This document shows, one piece after another, positions 36,079 to 44,891 of a DNA stretch of 64,000 nt. Below the pieces are notes generated by a model. It did not search any database. It worked only from the letters and a program-made list of their open reading frames with translations, and was not told the origin of the DNA. Source of the DNA: Candidatus Rifleibacteriota bacterium (GTDB lineage Bacteria; Muiribacteriota; Ozemobacteria; Ozemobacterales; Ozemobacteraceae); the NCBI GenBank assembly GCA_015232575.1, contig JADFZL010000009.1:124001-188000 (forward strand). Reading direction: 5' to 3'. Both the position numbers and the translations under genes were made by a program. The first letter of the stretch is position 1; each line of letters begins with the position of its first letter.

Positions 36079-36456
36079 ATGACAGATGAAAATAAGACTG
36101 TTGATCTTTCCAGAATGACTCTGCCCTTTGAGATGCATTCAAACACTGGTGTTCTGACTTTGCCATTCGAAAATCTTGATGACGAAACTTCCAGGACACT
36201 TAAACTGAATCTTAATATTGCAATGCCAGCCTGCAAAATCCTTATTCTGGATCTCGAACAGGTCAAATTCATGGACAGCTCCGGAATCGGAATTATTCTG
36301 ACTTCCCAGAGAGAAATGAACAAAAAAAGAGGCGACCTGAAGTTGTGTTCACTCAGCAAGCCGGTCAGAGCTCTTCTTGAAATGGTGAGAATGAACAAGG
36401 CTCTCGATATTTACAGCAATCTTCAGGAAGCCCTTACCGCAGTAAATCAATCCTGA
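36079..36456 (+). CDS. STAS domain anti-sigma-factor antagonist
   Basis: 125 residues with a GGGAGA ribosome site. It has the SpoIIAA/RsbV fold with the phosphorylatable motif LDLEQVKFMDSSGIGIILTS (Ser67/Ser68) and the C-terminal segment KLCSLSKPVRALLEMVRMNKALDIY. Such proteins are switched by a serine kinase and phosphatase and release sigma factors or control other partners. No kinase of that type is visible nearby. Its last 10 bp overlap the 3' end of the convergent secreted-protein gene. Confidence 0.93.
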   Translation: MTDENKTVDLSRMTLPFEMHSNTGVLTLPFENLDDETSRTLKLNLNIAMPACKILILDLEQVKFMDSSGIGIILTSQREMNKKRGDLKLCSLSKPVRALLEMVRMNKALDIYSNLQEALTAVNQS

Positions 36457-38360
36457 AAACGGGTTTTTATATGTGCCAGTCCTTCCGGGTGTGACTCTGC
36501 TTCGAAATCACGCACCATAAGTGAATCGGCACATATTTTGCCGTCCCTTACCGGAACGTCCTGAGTTCCTCTGTAATTCAGTGTCAGAGTAAGATTTGGA
36601 TTGCATACTATCTCTGAAAGTCCGTCAAGCCTCAGATTAAATGCCTTTACAAGCTGGTTTCTTCTGGCAATAAGCTTTTCAGTTGCTATCTTCTGAACAA
36701 AAACTGGCCAGCCGCTTTCTGCAAGAATATGTTCAAAGTCAGATCTCTTCAGCGAAGCAATTCTTATTGCCATCCATCTTGCATCAGAATATGAACATGA
36801 TTTCCATGATTCTGGCAAAAATAAAGGTCTGAATGTGAAATTTATCGAACCGGGAAACATTTTTACAAAAGAAGGCTCCAGCGCATTAATTACACCGCCG
36901 GCAAAAGTGTTTCCCAGAGCTAGGCCCAAATCGCTGAAGAACTCCACCTGCTTGTCATATTCGCCTGTGGTAAGATTGTGAAGAAGTCCAATCCTTGAGT
37001 TGTCATCTTTGACATCCCAGTTTTTTATCCATGAGTTGAAAACCATAGAACTTCTTACAAAACGATCTTTTTCTGCCCCAACACTGCTGAGAGCGCTTCC
37101 ACCAAGCCTTTTGAAACCCGGGTGATAAAGGGCAAGCTGACACTCTTTGAGTTTCAGAAAATATGCTCCTACATATTTTTCAGGAATGGACTCTCTGTCA
37201 GCCATGACTTTATCGATAATTCCATGACCAAGAACTACATCCTGAGCATCTTTAAGCATGGTTTTCGGTGAAAGCCAGTGTCTGTCAAAATGAAATTTGA
37301 ATTTTGATTTCAGCAGCATTTCAGCAAGATGTGCGGCTGTTTTTGGCTCAGCAGAATTATCTGAGCCCGCAGGCGATAATACAAGAATTGTCTCACCAGG
37401 ACCCGAATAATATTTCATATCCGAAAATCTGGCACCAATTCCTAGATATAACCTTACCGCAACAAGATCAGAATGTAGCTCATCTCCCCATTTCATTTTC
37501 CATTTGTTGCCATATCTATCTTTTACTATTATTTTCGGAGAAGTTGCATCTTCTTTAATTTCATCAAAAAACATAATTCGCTTTGCAAATGCAACATCAA
37601 AACTGCCAAGTTTACCGCCCAATGAACGGATAATCGCAACATTTTCCTTCTCAAATTCTGAAAAAGCAATACTTCCGATTCGACCGCAGTACCATGGATT
37701 TTCTGCACCAGGCTGCAGTCTTGAGACTTCGAGATGACTCATTCCGGCAATTTCAGTCACTGAAACTCTTCTTCCGGACTTGCGATCATAAAGATTATCT
37801 GATTCTTCTTCAGCATGTTTGTCAATGGGAATGGCAGGGTTGGCAGGACGTGGAACTCTCAGAATAAATGGACCAAACAATAAATTCTTCCCCATTTTGG
37901 CAATGTTTTTTATATCACTTCCCGGCAGAATACATCCAAGTTCATTCAATATTCCATAATGAAGCCTCTGCATAGCAACGAACTGTTCTTTTTCTTCTTG
38001 TCCTTTTTCACCATCGCCAACTTTTCTTGCAAGAAAATAGGCATCTTTCAGAATTTTGTCGTAAGCAAGCATTTCAGGATTATCTTTGATCTTTGAAGGC
38101 TTGTCAGGATACTTTTTTTTCAGTTCAGCAAGATGATATTCCCGGTCTGACGAAACTGTATGAATGAAATCTGCAAGGTTTTTCGCATCAAGACTTTTGA
38201 GTTTGTAATTAACAAGCTTTACTTCAACATTGTTGCCCATAGCGCCACCGGCCTGAGCATCATTAGCACCATCTGCAGCAAAAGCTCCGAAAGATGAAAA
38301 AAAGAGAAAAGAAAACGATATAACAGCAACAAAACCACGCCGTACAAGAATTAGGCTCAT
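36447..38360 (-). CDS. secreted protein of unknown function with kinase-like motifs
   Basis: 637 residues with a clear signal peptide (FVAVISFSFLFFSSFGAFAAD). Not recognised as a named family. Two stretches suggest a protein-kinase-like or HipA/FAM20-like fold: KIIVKDRYGNKWKMKWGDEL (about 275-295), like an ATP-binding lysine strand followed by a helix, and SWIKNWDVKDDNSRIGLL (about 442-460), like a catalytic D-x-K-x-x-N loop. The evidence is motif resemblance only. It is convergent with the STAS gene and preceded by a region of dispersed repeats. Confidence 0.6.
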   Translation of the reverse strand: MSLILVRRGFVAVISFSFLFFSSFGAFAADGANDAQAGGAMGNNVEVKLVNYKLKSLDAKNLADFIHTVSSDREYHLAELKKKYPDKPSKIKDNPEMLAYDKILKDAYFLARKVGDGEKGQEEKEQFVAMQRLHYGILNELGCILPGSDIKNIAKMGKNLLFGPFILRVPRPANPAIPIDKHAEEESDNLYDRKSGRRVSVTEIAGMSHLEVSRLQPGAENPWYCGRIGSIAFSEFEKENVAIIRSLGGKLGSFDVAFAKRIMFFDEIKEDATSPKIIVKDRYGNKWKMKWGDELHSDLVAVRLYLGIGARFSDMKYYSGPGETILVLSPAGSDNSAEPKTAAHLAEMLLKSKFKFHFDRHWLSPKTMLKDAQDVVLGHGIIDKVMADRESIPEKYVGAYFLKLKECQLALYHPGFKRLGGSALSSVGAEKDRFVRSSMVFNSWIKNWDVKDDNSRIGLLHNLTTGEYDKQVEFFSDLGLALGNTFAGGVINALEPSFVKMFPGSINFTFRPLFLPESWKSCSYSDARWMAIRIASLKRSDFEHILAESGWPVFVQKIATEKLIARRNQLVKAFNLRLDGLSEIVCNPNLTLTLNYRGTQDVPVRDGKICADSLMVRDFEAESHPEGLAHIKTRFQD

Positions 38361-38437
38361 TAATCGTCCCTCCGGACAAACTTATACTTTTTCAGTAGTG
38401 CAAGCGTTCAACTGATAAACTAAATGAAACTGGTTTT

Positions 38438-38465
38438 TAACCACGGAATACACTGAATACACGGA
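38438..38465. repeat. AACCACGGAATACACTGAAT-type dispersed repeat
   Basis: The stretch ACCACGGAATACACTGAATA followed by CACGGA contains an internal near-direct repeat (ACTGAATACACGGA / ACGGAATACACTGA). It resembles dispersed intergenic repeats known from many environmental genomes. It lies just before palindromic copy 3 in the 311 bp gap between two minus-strand secreted-protein genes. Confidence 0.5.
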
Positions 38466-38540
38466 TTTTTAGAAGGGAAAAAAATCATTTTGCATATCAG
38501 TTAACATACTCACACAACCACTTTTTCTAATAGTCCCCTT

Positions 38541-38661
38541 TAGTATGCAAAATCTTAAATAAGGGGGCAAACCTGCATGTTAACTTTGCAGTGGGCGTCA
38601 TCTCGAACGAACGCAAGAGATCTCATAAATGCGAGATTTCTCCATTCGGTCGAAATGACAT
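38541..38661. repeat. palindromic hairpin element, copy 3, with extension
   Basis: Extension 38541-38596 (TATGCAAAATCTTAAATAAG, GGGGGCAAAC, GTTAACTTTGC) leads into the core 38597-38661 (CGTCATCTCGAACGAACG ... GCGAGATTTCTCCATTCGG ... GAAATGACA). Same orientation as copy 2. The core ends 11 bp before the stop codon of the following minus-strand gene. Confidence 0.9.
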
Positions 38662-38671
38662 AATAGCTGTA

Positions 38672-39958
38672 TTAGTCTCCTGATATGTCATTAAAGAAAT
38701 CGTACAGAATTACTTTCATGTCGACACAGAACTTTTTGAATGAATCGCTGACAAGAGATTGTAAAACTTCGTCGGGTGGCGGCGAATCGGAGTTCTTATA
38801 GATTAATTCAGCTTTCTTAATAAAACAGTCTGCTGTGACAAATGGCGATTTAAGTTTTTCGATAAGACCTCTCGGAACCCCGGGAATTTTTTCCAGAATA
38901 CCGGAAATTCTCTTATCAACCTGCGTTGTTGGCAATTCCATGTTAATAGTTTCTTTAAAAGCTCTGAATATCATCTCTGTACAGTACATAGGCACTGGTG
39001 CCACACTCAGATCAATTACAGCATCCTGATTCTCAACTCTGAATGCCGGGTTAGGCTCCAGAATAGTGTATCCCATGTCATACTCAATCTTTTTATACAG
39101 AGAATATCCAAGGAATTTTTTTATAAGCTGTCTCTGCTGTTGATTTTTGATTGCCGGTCTGAGCACCTGAATATGTTTTGTTGGATGTCCACCCTTTGGA
39201 TCGCTGAGATAATGTTCGATATCGATTGCAACAACTCTGCTGACCTTCTCTTTAGCGACAACTTCAGGAGTAATTACGTAAGGTTTGTTGATATCAATTG
39301 CATCAGAAGGAAGCCATTGCCAAACTTTTACCGTTTTTCCATTCTGATTTTCTTCAACAAGAGATCTTCTGTATATTTTTATTGAGTTTTTTTCCTTTGT
39401 AAGAGTCTCATAGTAGCTGTTCAGGGAAAGGATTTCATGTCCTTTAAGGATCATTCCGGCGTGAACATATCTTGTACCAGGAACAAGCGAACCTATTATT
39501 ACATACCATTGTGGAAAAGCACGATTGTTTTCAATGATAATATCACCTGTATCAACAAGACCGATTACTTTTCTTACATCGGTTTTAATTTCCGGAGGAT
39601 TTGGAATTGGCGAAATATAGAAGTTTACAACTGCATCCAGGAGACTTTTTGGTGGAACGTCAAGCGACTTAATCTTTTTTACTCTCATAATTGCTATTGA
39701 GCCTGGTTTAACTACAGTTCCCTCAACTTCAACTCTCTGGCCAGCAAAAGGCTTTATCTTTTCATAATTTATCCGATCAAGCCTGTAAAGCTGTTTATCA
39801 TCGGTGTGCACCACAGCAACAATAGTTGTTCCCTGCTCAGCTACTTTCAATATTCCTGATACTTTTTCGCGTTTTTCTCCGATTCCAAATGGTGCCGCTG
39901 AAACCGAAATAGAAAATAAAATTGATATCAGGAATAATGCAGCGAAGATTTTTTTCAT
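38672..39958 (-). CDS. secreted permuted NlpC/P60-type (YiiX/YebB-like) papain-fold protein
   Basis: 428 residues with a signal peptide (MKKIFAALFLISILFSISVSAA). An OB-like beta domain (about 33-100: VSGILKVAEQGTTIVAVVHT, GQRVEVEGTVV) precedes a permuted NlpC/P60 domain. GDIIIENN and TRYVHAGMIL carry the catalytic His166, and PMYCTEMIFRAF carries the catalytic Cys326. His before Cys is the order of the YiiX/YebB class of amidase-like proteins. Substrates of that class include peptidoglycan or lipid amides; which one applies here is unknown. The start has an AGGAGAGC site. Confidence 0.75.
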   Translation of the reverse strand: MKKIFAALFLISILFSISVSAAPFGIGEKREKVSGILKVAEQGTTIVAVVHTDDKQLYRLDRINYEKIKPFAGQRVEVEGTVVKPGSIAIMRVKKIKSLDVPPKSLLDAVVNFYISPIPNPPEIKTDVRKVIGLVDTGDIIIENNRAFPQWYVIIGSLVPGTRYVHAGMILKGHEILSLNSYYETLTKEKNSIKIYRRSLVEENQNGKTVKVWQWLPSDAIDINKPYVITPEVVAKEKVSRVVAIDIEHYLSDPKGGHPTKHIQVLRPAIKNQQQRQLIKKFLGYSLYKKIEYDMGYTILEPNPAFRVENQDAVIDLSVAPVPMYCTEMIFRAFKETINMELPTTQVDKRISGILEKIPGVPRGLIEKLKSPFVTADCFIKKAELIYKNSDSPPPDEVLQSLVSDSFKKFCVDMKVILYDFFNDISGD

Positions 39959-40170
39959 TTTAGCTCTCCTTGGGCTGGCAATAAAAGATTATCTATATTA
40001 TACACCAGAGTCAGAAAAAAGTTTTTTGATTTTTTTGAAAATATTATGAAACAGTGTCTCTAAGCTATATTTTCTCTGTAATCTCAATTTTGAATAACAA
40101 ATTGAGATTACTTGTAAAGATCAAAAAGAAGTCTTGCATATTCAGCTCTAGCCTGCTTAAAAAAAAGATA

Positions 40171-40199
40171 TTGACACAGGCTAATTTGCGTGTTTTAAT
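40171..40199 (+). promoter_or_regulatory. candidate sigma70-type promoter of a small gene
   Basis: Perfect TTGACA at 40171-40176 and TTTAAT at 40194-40199 with a 17 base spacer, about 60 bp before the start of the 67-residue gene. The remaining part of the 301 bp gap (39959-40259) is AT-rich without other signals seen. Confidence 0.55.
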
Positions 40200-40259
40200 C
40201 GTAAGCACCAAAGATCAGACATTATCTGATCGGAATTGTTGTTGAATGGAGAAATAATT

Positions 40260-40463
40260 ATGAACGAATATAATTCTGTGGCGACCAAAAGTGCTGTGAG
40301 GAAAGAAACTTATCTTGTTGATTGTCTTGGTGGATATATTTTTTCAAAAGAACTTTTTGAGAAAGACTTGTACAGAGACACATTCAAAGAAAACAGACGT
40401 GAACAGTCTGTACCAATTCACGCAATTCAAAAGCCCGGATCTTTATTAAGCTCTCAGAAATAA
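40260..40463 (+). CDS. hypothetical small protein
   Basis: 67 residues (MNEYNSVATKSAVRKETYLV start) with a TGGAGA ribosome site eight bases before the ATG and a good promoter upstream, so it is probably real. No membrane segment, no cysteine pair beyond one Cys, no recognised domain; the composition is charged and soluble. Its 3' flank holds palindromic copy 4, then the AAA ATPase gene. Function unknown. Confidence 0.6.
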   Translation: MNEYNSVATKSAVRKETYLVDCLGGYIFSKELFEKDLYRDTFKENRREQSVPIHAIQKPGSLLSSQK

Positions 40464-40510
40464 GAACACTGGAAAATAGCCGGTCGGTAACGTGGAGATT
40501 TGTGGTCCTT

Positions 40511-40630
40511 TGTCATCTCGACCATAGAGAGAGATCGCCGGAGGGCCGAAGTTTTTTCACATTCGTTTGAGGTGACAACCACCCAAAAGTTAACACACAA
40601 GTTTGTCACCTTGTTTAAGATTTTTCGCAC
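40511..40630. repeat. palindromic hairpin element, copy 4, with extension
   Basis: Core 40511-40577 (TGTCATCTCGACCATAGAGA ... TTTGAGGTGACA), degenerate in the right arm. The extension 40578-40630 (AAAGTTAACACACAAGTTTG, TTTAAGATTTTTCGCA) is in the same orientation as copy 1. It lies 29 bp before the Ycf46-like start codon. Confidence 0.85.
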
Positions 40631-40658
40631 CAAATAAGTTTGGTTAAAGAGGAAGAAA

Positions 40659-42167
40659 ATGCAGCGTTCGTTCAGGGAAAATTCTGTTGCAATGGTTAAG
40701 ACTGCGCTTGTATCAGGCTTTCCGATTATTGCGATTGATTCCTGGGAAGAAGAAAAGGTTGAATCTTCCCTTGTTTCGCTATCCCGGGCAGTTTATCAGA
40801 ATGATCGAGACATATACCGCTGGGATGCCCACCACGGACTCACCTGTGGTGATACAGTTCTTGAACCGCCTGGTGATCCGCTCATTGCCCTGGATAAAAT
40901 CTTTTCCATGAACGAGCAGGGTTTTTTTCTGTTCAAAGATCTCGCATCTTTTCTTCCAAAGCCTGATTTGCAGCGACGAATAAAGAATATTGCCTGCTCT
41001 TTCAGAGGCAAAAGAAAGTTCTTGTTCCTCACCGGTCCGGAAATAGCCATTCCACTTGAAATCAGAAAAGACATTCACCTTCTGTTTTTCAATCTTCCTG
41101 ATCCGGTGGAAATAAGAGAGACAGTTGAAAAATATCTTTCAGGTTCATTACGCAAAGGCACTGAAAACCTTCTTGAACCCACTGATATTACCAATATCGT
41201 TACAGCTCTTCAGGGTTTCACTACAAATGAAATGGTTTCTATTCTGAACAAAATTTTCTGGAACAGGCCAAAAATAGATAATTCTGTCATAAGTCTTTTC
41301 TATTCCGAAAAAGAACAGCTCACAAGAAAAGAAGGCATTCTGGAATATGTAAGAGCAGATTCGAACATCAAAGATGTTGGCGGATTGGCCGGTTTAAAAG
41401 AATGGCTTATGAAGAGGAAACAGCTTTTTTCTCCAGAAGCAGTTGAAGCCGGTTTGAAACCTCCGCGCGGTCTTCTGATGATGGGAATTTCAGGCTGCGG
41501 AAAATCTCTTTCAGTAAAAGCAATAAGTTCTTTGTGGAATCTTCCCCTTTTCAGACTTGATATGAACAATGTTTATTCCGGAATGCACGGAACGCCTGAA
41601 GCCACTTTTCAGAGAGCGATACGTACAATAGAAACTGTTGCTCCGGCAATACTCTGGATAGATGAAATTGAAGGCGGAATCAGCTCTTCGACAGCAAAAG
41701 ACGGCTCGACCGGCTCTCACATCTTTTCAGCCTTCCTGACCTGGATGCAGGAAAAAAAATCAGATGTCTTCGTCGCAGCGACTGCTAACCGCATTGACCT
41801 GCTTCCGGCAGAAATAATTCGAAAAGGACGATTTGATCAGGTTTTTTTCATTGACCTTCCGTCTGACCAGGATCGTGAAGAAATATTGAAAGTTCATCTC
41901 AAGAAAAGAAAATGCGACCCGGCAGAGTATGATTTCAGCATGCTGAGCGTTGCCACAGAATTCTGGAACGGCGCAGAAATTGAACACGCAGTCGAAGCAG
42001 CCATGATAAACGCTTTCCACAATAATCGCAAAATGTGCCAGGATGACTTGTACGCAATTATCAGAAACACTGTTCCATTATCACGTACAATGGCCGAACA
42101 GATAAAATTCATCAAAAGCTGGGCAAGCGAACGCGCCCTTTCAGCCTCAAAAATCGACGAAAAATAA
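40659..42167 (+). CDS. Ycf46-like AAA ATPase
   Basis: 502 residues. The N-terminal half (about 1-240) matches the non-catalytic part of Ycf46-type proteins (AIDSWEEEKVESSL, DPLIALDKIFSMNEQGFFLFKDLASFL). The C-terminal AAA domain carries Walker A GISGCGKS (Lys282), Walker B ILWIDEIE (Asp335-Glu336), the second region of homology (AATANRIDLLPAEIIRKGRFDQVFFIDLP) and sensor 2 (WNGAEIEHAVEAAM). The protein is soluble, without the membrane helices and zinc site of FtsH. In cyanobacteria Ycf46 is linked to photosynthesis and carbon uptake; elsewhere its role is undefined. Confidence 0.9.
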   Translation: MQRSFRENSVAMVKTALVSGFPIIAIDSWEEEKVESSLVSLSRAVYQNDRDIYRWDAHHGLTCGDTVLEPPGDPLIALDKIFSMNEQGFFLFKDLASFLPKPDLQRRIKNIACSFRGKRKFLFLTGPEIAIPLEIRKDIHLLFFNLPDPVEIRETVEKYLSGSLRKGTENLLEPTDITNIVTALQGFTTNEMVSILNKIFWNRPKIDNSVISLFYSEKEQLTRKEGILEYVRADSNIKDVGGLAGLKEWLMKRKQLFSPEAVEAGLKPPRGLLMMGISGCGKSLSVKAISSLWNLPLFRLDMNNVYSGMHGTPEATFQRAIRTIETVAPAILWIDEIEGGISSSTAKDGSTGSHIFSAFLTWMQEKKSDVFVAATANRIDLLPAEIIRKGRFDQVFFIDLPSDQDREEILKVHLKKRKCDPAEYDFSMLSVATEFWNGAEIEHAVEAAMINAFHNNRKMCQDDLYAIIRNTVPLSRTMAEQIKFIKSWASERALSASKIDEK

Positions 42168-42176
42168 TAGAATCAG

Positions 42177-42401
42177 TTATACAATCGAATTGCCGGTATC
42201 TTCACTTCGTTGCGCCTTAATCTCACGAATGATCTCTTTAACAGACATATCTTTAAACAATTGGTGCCGTTCTTCAGTATAGTTTCCTGTACCAGCCCTG
42301 AACTGGTTCAAAAAACGAATTGTATCGACAATTCCAAGCTCCTTAATCAAAGTATTTGTAGCACGTTGAGTTATACTAGAAATTGGTTGAATTATTGTCA
42401 T
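42177..42401 (-). CDS. putative antitoxin partner of the PIN protein
   Basis: 74 residues, alpha-helical and charged (FLNQFRAGTGNYTEERHQLFKDMSVKEIIREIKAQR). Its start overlaps the PIN gene stop by 4 bp (ATGA), so it is translationally coupled. Small proteins of this shape accompany PIN toxins; the assignment rests on neighbourhood and size. In classical vapBC the antitoxin comes first, whereas here it follows the toxin. Confidence 0.7.
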   Translation of the reverse strand: MTIIQPISSITQRATNTLIKELGIVDTIRFLNQFRAGTGNYTEERHQLFKDMSVKEIIREIKAQRSEDTGNSIV

Positions 42402-42838
42402 TTGATTACCTCGGAAATAAGATTAAGTACTGAGATTATTTTGCAGTCTAGACCTGTTACAGATAGTGCCTTTCTTAGAAGTTTATCATCACAGGAAGTA
42501 AAAAAATCCGCCTTTGCCATTGATGCAAGAGATATATGAACTGCATCCATTGCTGCCAGTCCTTTTGTTTCCAATGATTCAGCCAAAAGTTCTGCTGTAT
42601 CAGTTAATTCCAAACGCTCTTTCGCCAGAGCTAAAACAGCTATAACTTCGGTGCGTCGTGTTTCATCTGGAATTCGCTTCATCTCATATTCAAGTGCTTC
42701 AGAATTTAATAAGATAATATCCCCAGATTTAACTGCACTCAGCAATGCTAAGACTGCTTCTGATTCAACCCTGATCCTCGGTTGTGTTTGATCGTCTAAA
42801 GGTCGTTGCAGGCAACAGCTATCAAAGTAAATTCGCAT
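42398..42838 (-). CDS. PIN domain protein, probable RNase toxin
   Basis: 146 residues from the ATG at 42838 with a GGAG site nine bases upstream; a longer TTG frame is less likely. MRIYFDSCCLQRPLDD carries the first acidic residue, EALEYEMKRI and AAMDAVHISLASMAKADFFTSCDDKLLRKA the other acidic positions of the PIN active site. PIN toxins cleave RNA when their antitoxin is degraded. The 290 bp upstream (42839-43129) is AT-rich with no gene seen. Confidence 0.82.
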   Translation of the reverse strand: MRIYFDSCCLQRPLDDQTQPRIRVESEAVLALLSAVKSGDIILLNSEALEYEMKRIPDETRRTEVIAVLALAKERLELTDTAELLAESLETKGLAAMDAVHISLASMAKADFFTSCDDKLLRKALSVTGLDCKIISVLNLISEVIK

Positions 42839-43129
42839 TGAAAACAGTCTCCATTCATTTTCAATATTATATCTAACTCTCAAGTCGTTTTTGCGGCTTG
42901 TCCGCGACCGTTGGAACGCTTCAGAATTATTGACCGGCCGTTCCAGCAAAAGTGACCGTTTTTCAGATCAAAACACGGGCACTACGTTCAGTCTAACCAT
43001 AGCGATCAGATTATGTCAAGTTACGCGTTTGATAAATATGAGGTTTCTGTTTTGGATTATAATTTGGCTTTACCGTATTAAACTCGTTAAATAGCATGAA
43101 CGCATTAATGATGCTTTATATAACAAAAA

Positions 43130-43172
43130 ATACGACACAAGAGATGGCTTGGGGCCGGTCTTTGTGTCGTAT
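43130..43172 (-). terminator. rho-independent terminator with long loop
   Basis: Eleven-base arms ATACGACACAA (43130-43140) and TTGTGTCGTAT (43162-43172). On the minus strand the stem is followed by TTTTTTG. It lies 22 bp after the stop of the lipoprotein gene ending at 43195. The 21-base loop is longer than usual. Confidence 0.85.
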
Positions 43173-43194
43173 CTGTTATTGAGAGATATTTAGA

Positions 43195-44847
43195 TCAGTT
43201 GCTCTCGTTCTTAGCAGTGAAGTGAACCAGCAGGAATGTTCTTGCTGCATTTGCAATGCCTGCACCTCTGTCAAGATAATCGAGATAAGTCAATGGCACG
43301 CCAGATTCTTCAGGTGCGACCAGAACCTCGTCTTTTGTGACAGTATATGAACCTGAAGCCGTTCCCGGGTTATCAGGATTTGTTCCTGATGGATCATGAT
43401 GAATTGTAAGTGCGGCTCCAAAAGTATAACCAACCGGAACAAGCTGTTCGGTATTCACAAAACCTGTGCCACCGCCCGTATTGTAATCAAATACGATACC
43501 ATTACCACCATCCCATCCATTTGAATAAACCCAAATTTTGGCAGTTGCATCATCGCCCTTGAGCGGATACCAATGCGGACCAGCCCATGTAACAACAGTT
43601 GGTCTCATAAGGCGGTTGTCGAACAACATGACTGAGGCCTGATCAGATTTATAGGCGGCTCTGGTTTCAATAATTCTCTGATTGTCGGTACCGACATCAA
43701 TGCGCTTTACAGCATTATTTGCCGGGTTCAGATGATAAGCTGAGTTATTGCCCATGAAATCTACATCTACGCGAATATTACCCTGTGTTCCTGCTGAAAG
43801 TGGAATGCTGACGACTTCATCAACATAACCGAGCAGATTAAATCTCAGGTCGGCAGGAAGAGGAATTTCCGGAAGATCAACGGTTGCGGGCAAATTGAGA
43901 GTGCTGTTCCGCCAGATATCAACGGTATCAACAGTATGAGTTGCAATAATTTTTCTGGCTTCGTTTCCCTGCGGATCTTTGTAATTAAGTTCGGCATAAA
44001 TATTTACCATGCCACCTTTTATATATGCGGGGCAATTGAGGAAACGGCAGGTAACTCTGTATGAAAGCGGATCAAGATATACATCAATGCTTGAATTTCT
44101 ATTTCCGGCAACTACAAGATCTTTGATAAGGAATCTTCTTGGTTCACCGGCAGTAGCGCTTTCTATTGTAATGGTAATGTTATATTCGCTTTCCTGAGGT
44201 GTAAGAGTTATACCTGTTTCACGAAGATACTGTGCGCTTCTCAGAGGCTGCTGAATATTGTCTATGCTTACAGAAACAAGTTCACCAGAGATAGGAGTTA
44301 TAGGTAACTGATCAATCAGGTCTCTTGTCTTTGTATCACGCAGGAATAATTTTACGACAATATCATTTTCTGGAATTTTGGAAGTCTTCGGCTCCATTGG
44401 AAGATCGCCAAGTTCGACAACTGCGTTGCTTGTAACCCAGATATCCTGGTTCGAAGCGCTTGGAGAAGTTCCCGGATCGCCAGTGTTTCCTGTACCTGAA
44501 GCATTTCCGGTATTCGGATAACTGTAAGCCTTGTAGTTGGAATGGATAACTGACATCGTCATCGCATCAGGCCGGATACCTTCAATATAAAAATATCCGT
44601 TCGCATCGGTTGTAACAACCATCTGCTGACCGAGAGCAACTCCGCCGCCCGATGTCAAGGCTGTCTTGGAAGACAACTGAACCCTGGCTCCGGCAATTCC
44701 CGTGTCGCGCTTTGTCGCGTCCACCATTCTTCCCATAACAATTCCTGTTTTCAATCCGTTTGCACCTTTTTCGCAACCGATTGTCATAAGAACCGTAACA
44801 CCCAGGACGATCAATAACCAACCGCCCCACACACGGACATCACGCAT
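43195..44847 (-). CDS. lipoprotein of the local GCEKG family (paralogue 1), carboxypeptidase-regulatory-like domain
   Basis: 550 residues from the ATG at 44847, which follows CAGGAGGT. A signal with lipobox VLMTIGC leads into CEKGANGLKTGIVMGRMVDATKRDTGIAGARVQLS, a carboxypeptidase-regulatory-like (CnaB-type) beta sandwich (about 45-115). The rest is beta-rich (for example FLIKDLVVAGNRNSSIDVYLDPLSYRVTC) without a known catalytic motif. The mature N-terminus is shared with the two neighbouring lipoproteins. Probably outer-membrane attached; role unknown. It is 44 bp downstream of paralogue 2 on the same strand and ends in a strong terminator. Confidence 0.82.
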   Translation of the reverse strand: MRDVRVWGGWLLIVLGVTVLMTIGCEKGANGLKTGIVMGRMVDATKRDTGIAGARVQLSSKTALTSGGGVALGQQMVVTTDANGYFYIEGIRPDAMTMSVIHSNYKAYSYPNTGNASGTGNTGDPGTSPSASNQDIWVTSNAVVELGDLPMEPKTSKIPENDIVVKLFLRDTKTRDLIDQLPITPISGELVSVSIDNIQQPLRSAQYLRETGITLTPQESEYNITITIESATAGEPRRFLIKDLVVAGNRNSSIDVYLDPLSYRVTCRFLNCPAYIKGGMVNIYAELNYKDPQGNEARKIIATHTVDTVDIWRNSTLNLPATVDLPEIPLPADLRFNLLGYVDEVVSIPLSAGTQGNIRVDVDFMGNNSAYHLNPANNAVKRIDVGTDNQRIIETRAAYKSDQASVMLFDNRLMRPTVVTWAGPHWYPLKGDDATAKIWVYSNGWDGGNGIVFDYNTGGGTGFVNTEQLVPVGYTFGAALTIHHDPSGTNPDNPGTASGSYTVTKDEVLVAPEESGVPLTYLDYLDRGAGIANAARTFLLVHFTAKNESN

Positions 44848-44891
44848 ATAACGACCTCCTGATAGGTTTGAAAAACCCATAATTTACTCTC

